From: Selaginella moellendorffii
Lineage: Eukaryota; Streptophyta; Lycopodiopsida; Selaginellales; Selaginellaceae
DNA: 64,000 bases
Assembly: GCF_000143415.4 (NCBI RefSeq)
Contig: NW_003314264.1
Coordinates: forward strand, 4,239,370 to 4,303,369
Reading direction: 5' to 3'
Part shown: piece by piece, positions 44,740-57,560 of the stretch
How the letters are laid out: every line of letters begins with the position of its first letter
Numbering within the stretch: position 1 is the stretch's first letter
The notes under the pieces: model-generated
Seen by the model: only the letters and a program-made list of their open reading frames with translations
Told to the model about the DNA's origin: nothing
Databases searched by the model: none
Translations under genes and position numbers: made by a program

Positions 44740-46320
44740 CTTAAGGCATGGTCATATTGATGAGGTGGAAGGATTGTTCTATTGATGCCCTTTCCAGATC
44801 TAATATCAAGAACAATCCTCTTTACAGCATATGCCCAAATTCAAGCATACATTTGTATCAACCAAAAACCCAGGCTCATGGGATTTTGACCTTGAACCCA
44901 AGGCTGCATCAGAGCCATAGATTCCAACTTTCATCTACGAAAATATCATCACTTGTTTTGGAACACCACTCGAACTCATTCACCGACAGAGGCACCCACT
45001 TCATCAACGAAACAATTGAACATCTCACCACTGAGTTCAAAATCCAACACAAAATGTCGACACCATACTATCCTCAAGGCAATGGTCAAGTAGAAGCAAC
45101 AAACAAAACATTGAAGACCATCCTCAAAAAAGTCATCAATGATTCTGGCAAAGACTGGGACAAAAAACTTCTTGACGTACTTTGGGCTTATCGAACTGCA
45201 TATAAAGTCACCACCGACATGACGCCATTCAAACTTGCCTTTGGAACAGAAGCCATCACTGCAATTGAATTCATCGTCCCGAGCATGCGAGTCACCGTCA
45301 AGTATAATCTCAAGAAAGGCTTCAGCAACTCAAATGTCTTGACAAGCTTCAACTCAACGCCCTCTGGACACTTCACACCATCCAAAAACAGCGAAAAGCT
45401 CGGCACGATCAACAAGCATCCTGGCACAACATTCCGAAATACAACGTCAACAATCATGTTCTCTGGTACCAGGGACCCATCGGCAAACTCAGCCGAAAAC
45501 TCCACACCAACTGGCAAGGACCTTTCAAAATCATTGCACTCTACCCCAACGGCACTGCCAAAGTCAGCTTGCCGAAGACTTCACTGAGATCGTCAACCTC
45601 AACAAGCTTTGACCATATCACGTCGACATGTCCAGCATCAGCACCTCAGCAAATTTCTGACCAGAACCAACAAACACCCTGAAACCAACAATTGACAATC
45701 ACCAGCAGACAAACTTTAACTCAACTCAGTTAGACACAACTCAACTCGACTCAACACGAACTCATCCACCAACTCCCAGCAAAAATCTGTAAGAGTCAAA
45801 CTACCGTTGGATCAATGCCACCTCAGCAGATGTCAACAGTTGAACTTGAGTTAACTTCATCAGCAATATCCACCATTGATCTTCAATCAAGCCAAGTCAA
45901 ACCAGATCAATTCGGTCAACAAATCTCTACTGTTCATCACCAGCAATCAAGCGCCACACAATCAGCCAACCAACAGTTACGGGTCTCAAGAACCCTAACG
46001 GGGCGAGCACTTCGATCATAGAAAATGAAGAGAAAGATGCCAGCTCATCCACCCTGCCGCCTCAGATACGTCACACACCATATTCCTAGGCTTCCCAGCA
46101 ATGACACAACCACCTGGCTCAAGGACAATGGATTCAAGCTCCAGCCATCAACAAGCCGATTATCTGGTCAAATATCAAGATAGTTCCTTTTACTACAAGA
46201 ATACAACTTCGAAATCGTCCACAAACCCGGCAAAAATCACTAGCAAGCAGACTCCTGAATATTACTGTCCGCATGGTTTCTTCCCATACCTCTTCAACAT
46301 TTCTCCTCCATAGTACCACT
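44740..46320 (+). mobile_element. Gypsy remnant with integrase core and RNase H scrap
   Basis: On the plus strand FTDRGTHFINETIEHL (second Asp), YYPQGNGQVEATNKTLKTIL (Glu) and WAYRTAYKVTTDMTPFKLAF (about 44970-45250) form a gypsy integrase core lacking its first part. Further on, YNFEIVHKPGK (about 46190-46235), an RNase H end, lies downstream of the integrase, the reverse of normal order. The element is therefore rearranged as well as broken. Confidence 0.7.
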
Positions 46321-46783
46321 GTTAACTTAACGTTGACATGGGGGACAATTTCAGAATCCAATCACTTCAATCTCCTTGTATTGTCCACAGCCAGTGTCAG
46401 ACATACCTTCTTTTTGCTTAATCTTTGTTAAATTATAATTGGAGTCTAAGCCAGAATTTCTTTCTTGCTTTCTTACTTTATTCTGATTCATGTTGTGTTC
46501 CCATTGTACTTCTAAATTCACAAAAGATCTGCTCGTTCTTGCGCCTCTATTTGACGTCGATGCTGGCGACCAAGATACTTTTCCAGCCCAAGCCTCAAAG
46601 AATCGGCTTCTTCAAGGACCTGCTCTACTTTCCTATCGATCCAGAGGAAGATACAATATTTCTCCTACACTCCATCACAAATTGCATGGCGAGTAACTTC
46701 GGACATTGGCACCGGCCCCTCCAAGGAGGGACATTTCTTATTCATTCATAATAGTAATGCCCATAACTAGTTCAGCAACTAGA

Positions 46784-47622
46784 CTAGACAGGCAGTGCGA
46801 TACCCCCTGCAGCGCAGAGATTAGCTCCAGTGTTGCGATCGTAGAGACTGCAGCCCTCTTTCATGTCCTCGCAGCTGCGGCGTGCATTCCTGCAAGACTG
46901 CAGGGTGGTGCCCTGAAAAGTTACAGACTTGGTACAAATGGACACTGTGGGCACGCAAACGAGGGGGCAAACCCCCAGGGGGTCTTCAGTAGGCAGGCAG
47001 GTGCTGTTTGCGGATGGATTCTCCAAGTAGATGCAACCGGATTTCCCGAAGCAGCAACCACAGTTATCTTTGGAGACCTCGGCATTGCAGACCTCCACAA
47101 TCGAATCAAGCTTACACTTCCTTCCTGCCATGAGCTCTATCGGAGAGGGCTGAGCTTCCTGAACATAATGAACAAGGCGGTTACCTTGATCTGTGCCCTG
47201 CTGCTTCAGCCGCGGGATGGGGTCACCGTTAACGATGTTGTAGTAACCGCATCCAGGTTGTCGGGGTGGGAGTTTTCCCTTGAGCACCTTGATGCCTGAT
47301 GTTGGGAATCCTGATGAAGGCAATGGGCATACGGCCAACTTCGGACCTTGGCACTCCCGGGTACAAGCCCTTGAATCACCGCCAATGCAAGTGACTTGTC
47401 CTGAACCAGGTTGCAGGTAGACACAACCTTTCTTCAGACTACAGCAGTTGCTGCAATCGGTATAGGTGAGGTCACCATAGCAAACCTCGACGACGCCACC
47501 TTGAGCAGCTGCAAGAACAGGAGTCCGAGTTAGAATCGAACATACAAGTGGAGATCTCTCTCACAGGATAACGAGGCCAACAGAAGAAGAACGAGCACGG
47601 GGAGATTGCCGCTTCCAGCCAT
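46784..47622 (-). CDS. Secreted cysteine-rich protein, two-module, unknown function
   Basis: Two exons, 47565-47622 and 46784-47508, joined at phase 1 with GT-AG, give 260 residues. MAGSGNLPVLVLLLLASLSS is a clean signal peptide. The mature chain has two related Cys-rich modules: EVCYGDLTYTDCSNCCSLKK then GCVYLQPGSGQVTCIGG, and EVCNAEVSKDNCGCCFGKSG then CIYLENPSANSTCLPTE. The spacing E-V-C...C-x(1-2)-CC...G-C-(V/I)-Y-L is repeated, so the gene arose by internal duplication. I do not recognise the family; it could be an apoplastic Cys-rich peptide. A damaged copy of its 3' end lies at about 47885. Confidence 0.7.
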
Positions 47623-47879
47623 ACTTCTCTATTGCAGATCTGATGGGCTTTTGAAGTCCAGCATTGGTGCTTTAGAAATGTTCAAAACGTGTGTCCTTGA
47701 CACAATGGATATCTTAATGCAGTAAGATAAGCCCTCTCACCACGGATGTGACGGGCGAGCTGAATGTCCTTTGGCAATGCCAAAGGACATCTAATGCCAA
47801 ATTGGCATTAGATAGTGGCTTGCTTTGCGAAGATTCACCGGTAAAATGCGGGAACAATGCCCAGTCTCAACACAAAAAC

Positions 47880-47995
47880 AAATATCAGCTCCAGTGTTGC
47901 AAACGTAGAGATTGCAGCCCTTGATAGAATGAGCGGACCGAAGCTGGAGAGCCTAGGCCTGAAAAACGATCAGGCACGGTTGCAAGGGTGCAGGG
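47880..47995 (-). pseudogene. Partial copy of the Cys-rich gene's 3' end
   Basis: 47888-47930 matches about 46822-46866 of the Cys-rich gene (shared AGCTCCAGTGTTGC and GTAGAGA(C/T)TGCAGCCC). The rest of the gene is not present. Confidence 0.6.
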
Positions 47996-48256
47996 TAACA
48001 AGTTGCATACGGTGGCAATTTATTTTGGAAAAATGCTCGTCTCGACCATTTTGATTTTTTATATTCATTTTCTGTTGTCACATATATTGTCTGTATTGAA
48101 AACATATATGCCACTAGCAACCCTTGTACCAGGGGTGCTACCCCGATCGATTTTTTGCTCTTAGGTAGGGAAAGCTGGATTACTCCTGTGTTGAGAGCTC
48201 ATAAAATAGAGTAAATGGCAGCATCTGTTAGAACTAAGCTGAACATGCACACAACC

Positions 48257-48320
48257 AAGGCAGGTAGCTCACTGGTAGAGCACCTGGCACCGGTGTAGGA
48301 GGTCCTGCCTGTCCAGCCAT
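48257..48320 (+). other. tRNA-like A-box sequence (degenerate)
   Basis: TAGCTCACTGGTAGAGCACC is close to a tRNA D-arm/A-box and is followed by a weak anticodon-stem-like inverted repeat. There is no GGTTCGA T-arm, so this is at most a tRNA pseudogene or SINE head. Confidence 0.3.
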
Positions 48321-48469
48321 TTTCCAACAGCATCCATCCCTCCAGCTGGCTGAAAGTTTGGATCCCAGGACCATTTTGCACTAACAATGCAAACTTTAAT
48401 TGAACCAGGCCATGGGGAAGAGTCAACCATTGAACCCAATCATGATCAATAACAAGGACTCGACGCAAA

Positions 48470-48790
48470 GAGTTTCTTCAATTCTCATATTGGTGTTGGT
48501 ACAGTGGTTCACATTGAGTTGGTAGCTTCCCAGACAACTTGTTTGGTTGCTGCTAAAGTTCCTTGATGGAACACTGCCTTCAAACCTGTTGTTGGTCGCA
48601 TTGGAGCTGAAATTTTTGGAAGGCTCACCCGAGAAGATGGCCTCCCAGTTTGTTGGAGTTTAACAGAAGTATGCTCGGAAAGCTGAGAGGAATGCTGCCT
48701 TGTAGGTGACTAATATCTGCCAAATCTCAGGAGAGCTGAACAAGCTAGAAGCAGTTAGAGAGTTCCTAATCCCTGCAAGCTGGAATAGTT
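48470..48790 (-). pseudogene. LRR protein remnant
   Basis: Reading the minus strand in shifting frames gives LQGSIPLSFPSILLLNSNKL, then NRFEGSVPSRNFSSNQTS, of plant LRR type (L-x-x-N-x-L-x-G-x-I/VP). Stops and shifts interrupt it. Confidence 0.45.
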
Positions 48791-49049
48791 GGTTTATGAA
48801 TATCTATCAAATCCATCAAATCCAATGCACCTTCACTGAAAATGTCAACACAGTGAGCCATTTCCTCCAAACACAGTAGGTGTAATGGGACCAATGTCGT
48901 ACTTGGCACTGTCCATAAACCATGGCTACAACAAAATAGCAATCGTTGGCATTGCTTTGGCTTGTACATGTGATCTGAAATATGTCCTGCCAGCCCACGA
49001 GAGAACGAGCTTTTTAAATGCTTGAAAACGTTTACTGTTTGGAACGTAC

Positions 49050-49840
49050 ATAGGATGAAGTTATCGCCTCTGACGGTGAATCCAAAGCCCTCTCTCCAGA
49101 TTGTCGCGAGTTTTACAAGTTCCCAGCAAGACACAACCTCACTGGCTGGACGAATCCAGAGCATGGCCCGTGGTGATTCGGCCTCTTTTGTTTTGCGTGG
49201 TTTACTCCCAAAGCCAGAGATCAACTTTCATGCTGGGATGCTGGCCGGTGTAACCTTGGGGACGGAGCCTGACCGAATCAACTGGTAAGCTAGAAGTTTT
49301 TTTCGTATTTAAGTATTCGCTGACTGATACTTTATTCCAGCGGCTTCGACATGGTCCGTAGCCAACGCCACGGCATTTGGACAGTGGATACAGAGCAGAG
49401 GCTCCATCTCTCCCGTTGCATCCGGCTACGTCATCTCCGGCCCGACCACAGCTCTACGAGCCGAGGTTGTTCATGTTTCCATGGAGGAGGAATGGCCGAG
49501 GACGCTCCAGAACGGTCTCGTAGCACACTTCGGCTCCTCCAAGGCTCGAGACAGGAGATGCAAGGGATGCGTCTGGGTGGGAATGGCTTGTGTGACAACG
49601 CCGGTAGTAGCAGCAGTGTGGGCACAGGGAAGCCAGGGAGCAGCAGCGGCATCAAGCTGCAAATCCGCTACGTTCTAGAGCAACTTGAAGCGGAATTTTA
49701 TGGCCTCTCGTGGCTGACCATCAGTCCCATGTATCTCCACTGGCATCCAGTGCTGCCTTACCACTGCGGCGTAGTGCTGCGGCTGGAGAAGCTACTGTAT
49801 TACCCGAAGGCACCACCGCCGCCGCCGCCGCCGCCGTTAT
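49050..49840 (+). pseudogene. Unassigned gene or pseudogene, possible two exons
   Basis: A frame from about 49054 codes PKPSLQIVASFTSSQQDT and KPEINFHAGMLAGVTLGT up to a GT donor (about 49285); TTATTCCAG precedes a GC-rich second block (49341 on). In that block the most protein-like frame (ANATAFGQWIQSRG, SGYVISGPTTALRAEVVHVS) is not the one joined by the splice, so one or more frameshifts are needed. It ends in a (CCG)n Pro tract (about 49813-49836). I do not recognise the family. Confidence 0.35.
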
Positions 49841-50199
49841 GATTATGTACATACGATGTTTAAAACGACAGTATACATATACGTATTCTTATTAAGCAAA
49901 GGGAAGATTAAAAAAAAAGAGTTTAGCCTTTGTTCGTTAACCATCTCTTCTTTGTTGAGCATACAATGGCGGACTCAAGGGGCTCTTTTCCAGACGTATC
50001 ACGCTAAACCGGTTAAAGACCGATCGATGCTTAACCTCACAACAATGCACAGCCATATTTCTTGCTGATATCGGTTCTAAGCCAAGGCGCATTGGCCAAT
50101 GTCGCATTGCTGGATTCCTACCACTTTCGATGAAACTGCATTCTCTCTCGATCAGCCAAAACACCAAGCTATCTTTCCTTAGCCATTAGTCTTTTGCTC

Positions 50200-51422
50200 C
50201 TATCCTTGATTGTTACACCTAGCAACATAGGATCGTTACTTCCATTCTTGAGGTATCCTTTTGGTTCCATAACAAACACTTTGTTTTGCCAAGTCTAAAG
50301 GGTGTTCACCTCTAGCACGTCTCTTTAACATTTTCTGTTATAGGCTCTATCTACGACTTAACTTTGAGACCCTCATATGGATCCCTTATAGAGACTACTT
50401 TCCTTGGACTTACTATGCTATTGCATTGGCATAGCTCATTTCCCTTAAGTGTTCTTCTCATTTGGTCACCTTGACCAAGCCACACCATTATCAATCGTTC
50501 AAATTAACACTTTGAACTAGGAACCTTATTCCTTACCCAAACAAGGACCCTTAGCTGGAAGGGCTAGCTTGGGTGCACCGCCAAGTGTGGGGGATGCCCC
50601 CGGGGGCATGGTGAACAACTTAAAGGTCTGGAAGACTTAGTACCTATTGGCAAACCTGTTAAGGTGCCAAAATGAGATCACTTGGTGATCTTGTGGCTAA
50701 ATTCACCATTCACTTATTCACCACGTCTTTGGTGCCACTTGCACCAAAGTTTTCAAATTAGATATGCCAAGCTTTCACACTAAGCAATCTAACTATGTAT
50801 CACGACTTCGGGGCATCCCCCACTTGGCGGTGTGCCCAAGCTAGTCTCCTTACTAAGAGTCCATGACCACTGAAAAATGAGTGTCCTCATATTCCAAACC
50901 GTCACCTCGCCCTAGTGAGTTAGGACTCAAACTCAAGCACTAGAGGGTCGGGATTCGAACCCAACCTCCGCATATGCATCTACGGACGGCATCGCACAGG
51001 ATGCTTGGCGTGACTCCCCACGCCAGTGCACCAACTTATACTTAAAATGCGCTACAGATCATAGTTTAGGAACTTAGTTCCTTCGCACTACCAAGCCCTC
51101 TCGTGATTATGCATGGACTCCTCTATGCTTGGCCCCATTGGCCACCCTTTTTGAAGTTAGCACTTTCAACTAGGGTATTTGTTTCCCCGACTTACCAATC
51201 TCACTTAGCAAGTCATCCGGCCACTGTAATATGGTTCATGCATAAGCGTAAAAATCTTCAACCATTGACTTTCGTTCAAAGCCCTTTCTTTGAACACTCG
51301 GAACTACTTCCCCAACCTTGATAGCCTCACCTCATGGCAAGCTTCAAGACCACGTTTCTACTGTGCCACTCTGATTTCACATGTTCTATGAACCATTTAC
51401 ACTTGGTTTTCTAGGTATCAAG
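50200..51422 (-). mobile_element. Old inverted copy of the LARD interior
   Basis: Matches the interior of the 25.8-kb element (about 29560-30800) in reverse, including the hairpin array (about 50908-51024). A segment of about 150 bp (50551-50703) is flipped back to plus orientation relative to its flanks. No LTR is attached. Confidence 0.8.
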
Positions 51423-53570
51423 CTAGATTTGGTTGGATTTATGTAGAAATTATGTCTATTTAGCAATTGAAGTCTTCAAGCATCAAGTTCTTAGCACCAT
51501 CCAAGGATGAAACTTAAGAAATGTAATGATTTATTTTCGTTCTAGTATATTTTGGAACAAGAAAGTACAATCCCTATTATATACCTTGAGGCTACTTCAG
51601 GAGCTATCAAATCACTTGATCTGGGTAATCTCCAAAAGAAAGTGTGAGAGGTATTGAAGGATAATATTGTCAAGATAGCAACGACAAAATCCCTGCTTAT
51701 TTCCATAAAGGAAAAATGTTTTTCTTAAGCTTAATGCAAATTCCAGTCTTAATCAAATTTGTACTCACATTATCAATTGGGATAGAAGTTTTCATTTTTC
51801 ACGCCGTGTTTCAAGAACTTGATCTAGCAACTATTCAAGTTGTTCATACTGTATATGTGGAGGCATGTGGAGTTCAACCTGCTCCACTTAAAGATCTAAT
51901 TTTAGTCTCAATAAATCAGTATACATGGTGGATTAATCCATTGATAGGCCATTAGCTTTACTTTGAAATATTTTCACTAAAACTTTGTTTCCTACCATAA
52001 GTTCAAGAGTGAACCTTAATCAAGACCTTCACCTTGACCTTGATAAGGTATGATTACCTTTTGGGCTTAACTTATCAAAGACACTAATATTCAGCTTAAA
52101 GCTATTATTTTTGTGTTTGACTTGCAATCTTAAATCAGTTATTCAGCACCTTTAGGCATTGTGTTTTGTTACAAAGCTTTTTCTTTATATTCATAACAAA
52201 CCTCAACCAACACAACTAAGATGAGTCATATATGCTAGTCTCTTCTGTAATCAGATAGTTAGCAACCACTTTTGAGCGATTTCAAACCAATATTGGCTAA
52301 CCATCAACTTTAATATTGGTTTCATACACCAACATCAAACAAACCCACATTTTTGCTTAACCAGTTTAATCAACTTTACTAACTCGTTAAGCCTTACCAG
52401 ATATATAAGAGACCTTGATCTAAACTCAAGTCTTGAATGTTCTATGGCACTTTGGAGACCCAACAGAAGATCTATCTAAAGATCAATATGGTGAAATTCA
52501 TCCAGGAGTATATTTAAGTGAAATTTGCATAAAAACAAGAATTGCTTACACAATTTCGTAAGAAACACCCCAAGTATTTGGATGAGACCCATCACCAACT
52601 CCTTGAAGTGGGACTAACACAATACACCATTAAAGGATTTACAACCAGATCGCCTGGAGGACATATCCATCCTTGTTTAGCTTAGTCTTATTTACTGTGC
52701 AACTCCAACCATGGATAATATAGTAAAAAGTCTTTTTTAAATCTCTAACAACCTTTGACCTTGAACACCTTTACAGGATCTTGATCTTTTGGCTTCTCCG
52801 TTTGAAGACTTTTGTTGTCTACCATACTTTTTTACAAACACAACTAAATACCTGATGTGATCATTTAAACACTTCTTGGACAGCATTTAAACAAGCAGCT
52901 GAACTTTGATCCATCCTTTGCAAGTATCAAGAAAAGGGTCTAGCATAACACATGCCCTTCAGTTATAAACAGATCCTTCACCCTAGTGCAAATAAAGAAC
53001 TTTGAAAAGAGGAAAGGAAATTTTATGTAACATTTCATTTAGGGCTAGTTTCCAAAAAAGTCACAAAAGTTTCCAATTTGGGTGAACCCTAACTGAGTGG
53101 TAATGTAGCAAACTAAGTGTGAGGACAAGTTTTTGGTGAAGGTGTTAGTGTGATTGTACAAGGTGTTTTGTAGTGCATTCTTGTGCCTCGGAGGTCGATC
53201 ATTCTTTGGTTTCCCTTGTTTTTGTGCATGTATCCATGAATAGAGAGCTAGTCCTTGTTATAGTGGAGTTGAGGGGCAGCCATGTGGCCAAATTGTCTCA
53301 CAAGCAGTGTGTTGCTGTCCATTCCTAGACCATGTGTGGAAGATTGATGTTTGTTAAATTGAGCATTGTGAGTGGTTGCTAATTTGAGAAACTTGCATCC
53401 AAGGCTTTGTGTGGCATTGGAGACTTTTAGTGAGAATGCTAAAGGCATTGTTAGGAAGTGATGCAATAAATCGAGACAAAGGCTTGATTTTTGAGGCATA
53501 GTGAGTAAGCTATTGCTTACTTTTCTGTTTGAACACCCTGTGTAGGAGAGAAAACTTTGTCTAGTGCTGT
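51423..53570. other. AT-rich intergenic stretch
   Basis: Short interrupted frames only (for example 51716-51955). No motif recognised; the general texture is that of an old retroelement. Confidence 0.4.
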
Positions 53571-53579
53571 AGTAGGCTA

Positions 53580-54260
53580 GCATTTTCTTCTTGGCAAATG
53601 GCTAGTACTGAGTCAAGTGTAGCTGGGGGCATAGTGAGGAATGAGGGAGAGAAATGCCTAGGGATGTAGGGCTTGATTATTCTGGGCTCAGCAAGTTGTG
53701 GTGGCTTTGGTTCTTGTGGTTGGGTATCTTGGCATGGTATATAAACTAGATGAAGCTACAAGTCTTGGAAAGAGGGCTTGGAAAGGCTGACTGCAAAATG
53801 AGCTTGTTCATGGCAAATACTTGTACTCATGGCATGGGACCTTGATGGATGTTAGAGCAGTGTTTAAATGTCCCAACCTGATTTCATAAGCAATACTTAT
53901 CTAGAGCTGTGTGGAGAATGGTGAAGAGGAGTTGTTCATGAAGACGAGTCACAATAGGGATGTTTACTGGATGCACAAATGTTTGTGGCCATTCTTGATA
54001 TTTCGAGATCCTCAATTCATTGTGGTTGGACTCATGGCCAGTGCTAATTTGGTGGAAACAACCAAGACTGACTCCTAGAAAGATTGACTTTTGTTCACTC
54101 TCAAGTTGGGAAGAGTATATATGGCTTAGATATATGCTAACTATTGGAAATGCTTGGGGGGTTTTTCTTTTCATAAGATGTCTCAATGGAATGTGGTTTC
54201 TTATACCTCTTTAGTGTTATTGGAAAATTGAAGGACTTTGATGAAAATAAAGTGGTGTGA
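53580..54260 (+). pseudogene. Possible decayed PPR gene fragment
   Basis: Across changing frames there are PPR-like pieces such as HKMSQWNVVSYTSLVLLEN (about 54170-54230) and TYVAVLDN. Stops are frequent. The identification is tentative. Confidence 0.3.
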
Positions 54261-54289
54261 ACTTATGTGGCTGTCTTGGATAATGTTAG

Positions 54290-54760
54290 TGTAAGCAACC
54301 CAAGGGAACTATTTAAAAGATGATTTATAAAGTTCAAATATAAAGGAGTACACCCTTTTTTCCAATCAGTTTGGGATATTTGGGGTTAAGCATCATTGGG
54401 TTTAAATACTACTGGGTTGGGTGACCTTTTAAGAAATTCAAATTTAGGAGCTTACATGGTATCAGAGGGGGTCTTAGGTTTGACTCTATTGGTTAAATAG
54501 AAGAATCACACCATATATTGATTGACATCTAGCAAGTCTAGTGTGCTCCGGTTGGGCTCGTCCCACAGGGCTCTCAGGAGAGCTGTGGTTCTCAGCTTTT
54601 GTTCACGAGGGTGTGAATTAGTAGAGAAGCATAGTAAATTGTTGGTTGGCTAATAAAATCACACCACATGTTAATTAACATCTAGCAGGTCTAATGTGCT
54701 CCGGCTGGGCTTGACCCAAAAGGTAGGGTCTCAAGAGAGCCATACCAAAATTACTATGTA
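54290..54760. repeat. Dispersed repeat, copy 2, with primer-site-like motif
   Basis: Counterpart of 33600-34240. TTACA followed by TGGTATCAGAG (about 54457-54467) equals the canonical initiator-Met tRNA primer site after an LTR end. A CACACCA(C/T)ATRTT line is duplicated at 54508 and 54661. Confidence 0.55.
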
Positions 54761-54924
54761 GATGAGGCAAGGATGGCTACAAATCAATAGGATCCCCAAG
54801 CACTCAACAAAGGAGAGTTAGATTAGAGTCCAATGTATTAGCAAACAATAGCCGTGGCCAGCCATAACTGCTAGCTGCCATGTGGACTACCCCAAGCTTG
54901 AGCTTATGCTTGATCTTAAGTGAA

Positions 54925-56140
54925 TTACCTTGACCTCTAAGTCCCACTATCCTTTGGGACTTCCTCACCATGTGATTGTATCCTTGTTCACTGCACAAGA
55001 GGATTGCTCTTCTTCCCTTTCATCGTTTGGAACTTTGGGATAACATTTTGAAACACCGTGGCCTTACGCAAGCCTCATGGGTACTCTCCCCACCTTCCGC
55101 TTTTTGGTGCTCTAACCATGGGCTTAGAGTGAGGTTCCATTAAGCCACACTAAGTATCCAAGTAGGTAGTGCCACCCACACTTGGACTGGGAGCATCGGC
55201 CAGTCAATCTCCCAGGGGAACTAGAGCTGGCTCTTGAACACTTCACCAAGTTACCCCATTTGTCAGTCCGTGTTCACTCGAGTCTTGGACTTCCCAGTGG
55301 GCAGCTCATCACCCAACACTGGGTACAGCTTTTCTGGGCCAAATTGGCCTTTCCTGGCCAAATTGGCTCCACTGTAGTCCTTCCCTTACTATATTTTTGG
55401 AGCTCATCAAACCCCCTAGGGTCTGGGAGACGAACGGTTTGGGCTTTCACCCTCTTAGACTCGGACTCAGACTCGGACTCGGACTCGGACTTGGGCTCGA
55501 TCTTGGCCTCGGCCTTGGTCTCGGTCCTGGTCTTGGTCTCGGTCTCGGTTCCAGTCTCAGTCTCGGTCCCGGTCTCGACTTCGGACTCCATCTCGGACTC
55601 CATCTCGGGTCTATCTCGGACTCCATCTCGGGTCTATCTCGGACTCCATCTCGGGTCTATCTCGGACTCCATCTCGGGTCTATCTTGGACTCCATCTCGG
55701 GTCCATCTCAGGTCCATCTCGGGTCCATCTCGGACTCCATCTTGGGTCCATCTCGGGTCCACCTCGGACTCCATCTCGGACTCCACCTCGGGTCCATCTC
55801 GGGTCCATCTCGGACTCCATCTCGGGTCCATCTCGGTTCCATCTCGGACTCCATCTCGGACTCCATCTTGGATTCCATCTCGGACTCCATCTCGGACTCC
55901 ATCTTGGACTCATCCACATGTCACGTGTTGGTCCATTTGGGTCCCTTTTTGAAGCCTTGCTTATTGCTTGCTTCGTACTCATTCCTCGAGCACTTTGTTG
56001 GGAGTTCCAATCCCGTTCTCGACCTTTCAAGGTGGAGCTTTTAGTCCAAACGTGTTACGCTCGTTTGGCTTTTGCTTCGGCCACTACCATGTGGCACCCT
56101 TTTAGCTCCACTTTGGGGCCTAGGGATTTTGTGTCTCACA
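54925..56140 (-). mobile_element. Truncated LARD LTR, minus orientation
   Basis: Starts TGTGAGACAC at 56140 (minus strand) and follows the LARD LTR, including a satellite (55450-55915), to about 54925, where similarity is lost before the LTR end. It is more diverged than the 25.8-kb pair. Confidence 0.8.
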
Positions 56141-56146
56141 CTCTCT

Positions 56147-56892
56147 TGGGAGATCAAATGGTCAATGCTCCAAATCCAAGTGTGGGTGGTGCACTACTTA
56201 CTTGGATACTTAGCTCATTCAAACCTTACTCTAGCCACATGGCTAGGGCACCCAAAGGTGGAAAGTGGGGAGAGTACCCACAAAACTCACGTTAGGCTAC
56301 AATGTTTCGAAATGTCATCCCAAACTGTGGAAAAGAAGAGGAATAATCCTCTTGTGTAGTGACCAAGAATACAGTCACATAGCAAGGAAGTCCCAGAAGT
56401 CAATAGGACTTAATGGTCAGGCCTTCGGGCCCTAACCTAGTGGCAGTGTTAACGAGCATGGCCGTGGATAGAAAGGGACTTAATAAGGACCAAAAAAAGG
56501 ATATTGGGAAAGGTTGTTCCCCATGTTTTTGAGCATCCTAAAGATGTTAAAGTGTGGTTATGGGATAACCATTCATGAACAGATGGCACAGTCTTTAGAA
56601 GAGGAGACTATGGTATGGGTGGTTTTGAACTACCTATGAAACAAGGGTGAATAGACATAGCCTTAGTGTAACGAGTTAATATGTCAATGGTACATTTAGG
56701 TATTTGTCGTGGGATCATATATGTGAAACACTTGGACTAAGTGCAAAGGTTAAGTGGCATAAATGGCATTCACGGGGCTAGTATGTCCCCAAGTCAGGAA
56801 TAAAATTTATGGAGGTTGTGAGTGAGACTCCTTCAAGTGGTTAAAGGTGTGGTTAAGTGATTAAAGTAAAATGAAAAATTTAGTCACTTACA
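56147..56892 (+). mobile_element. Truncated LARD LTR, plus orientation
   Basis: Begins within the LTR (GGGAGATC...) and runs to its end (TTTAGTCACTTACAC), abutting the minus-strand LTR head to head. Confidence 0.8.
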
Positions 56893-57059
56893 CATACATT
56901 ATTTCTATACTACTATCAGACTTGGCCTTTTTATCAATGGGTTTGTCCCTTTTCGCCTAACTCCTTTATGTATTTTCTTGTTGGTCATTGGATTTACTTT
57001 TTTGAAACCATAAGGACTCATTCTTAGAGAAACTCTTCCTAAAATACCCTTTGCTATAT

Positions 57060-57560
57060 ATGGCTCTTTTAGTATTTAAACCCTGACTCTATTATGTTCC
57101 CTTTTCGCATGTTATCATTAAAATGCCCCTTAATAGTTGCATTCAATGCTTCCTTATAGTTGGTTAGGTTTCAATGCATCACTTTGCCCTGAGCCCAGGT
57201 CTGTAAACTTGATATGAACACATGGAAGACATGTATGTTGCTCATATTCGTGACAAGGATCCTCTTGGCTATAAATGAATTTATATACTCTTGAATGGTT
57301 CTTGTCTACTTCAATCTACTCAATTCATCCTTTAGATGTAGAATAGCATTTGGAGGGATATAAGTTGTGTAGATCCTCACTTTCATCATTTTTCAAGTGG
57401 CCACCGATCCTTTGTTAACCTCTATTATTCTCCACCAAGACTTAGCATTATCTGCTAAGTATGGTTTTGCATATAGAACCTTTTACGACATTGTAATCGC
57501 AATGCTCAGAAATAATCCTCTATATTATAAAACTAATCCTCTACCACTTTATAGTCATTC
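57060..57560 (-). pseudogene. Gypsy gag remnant
   Basis: On the minus strand AKPYLADNAKSWWRIIEVNK, then LKDELSRLK, TRTIQEYINSF and VFISSLQTWAQGKVMH are capsid-type gag pieces (a W-W and an I-x-E-Y-I-N-S-F line) with several stops. Confidence 0.65.

Noticed and set aside
53248-53583. 111-codon minus-strand frame
   Set aside because: No recognisable motif; the plus strand in the area is a better match to PPR remnants.
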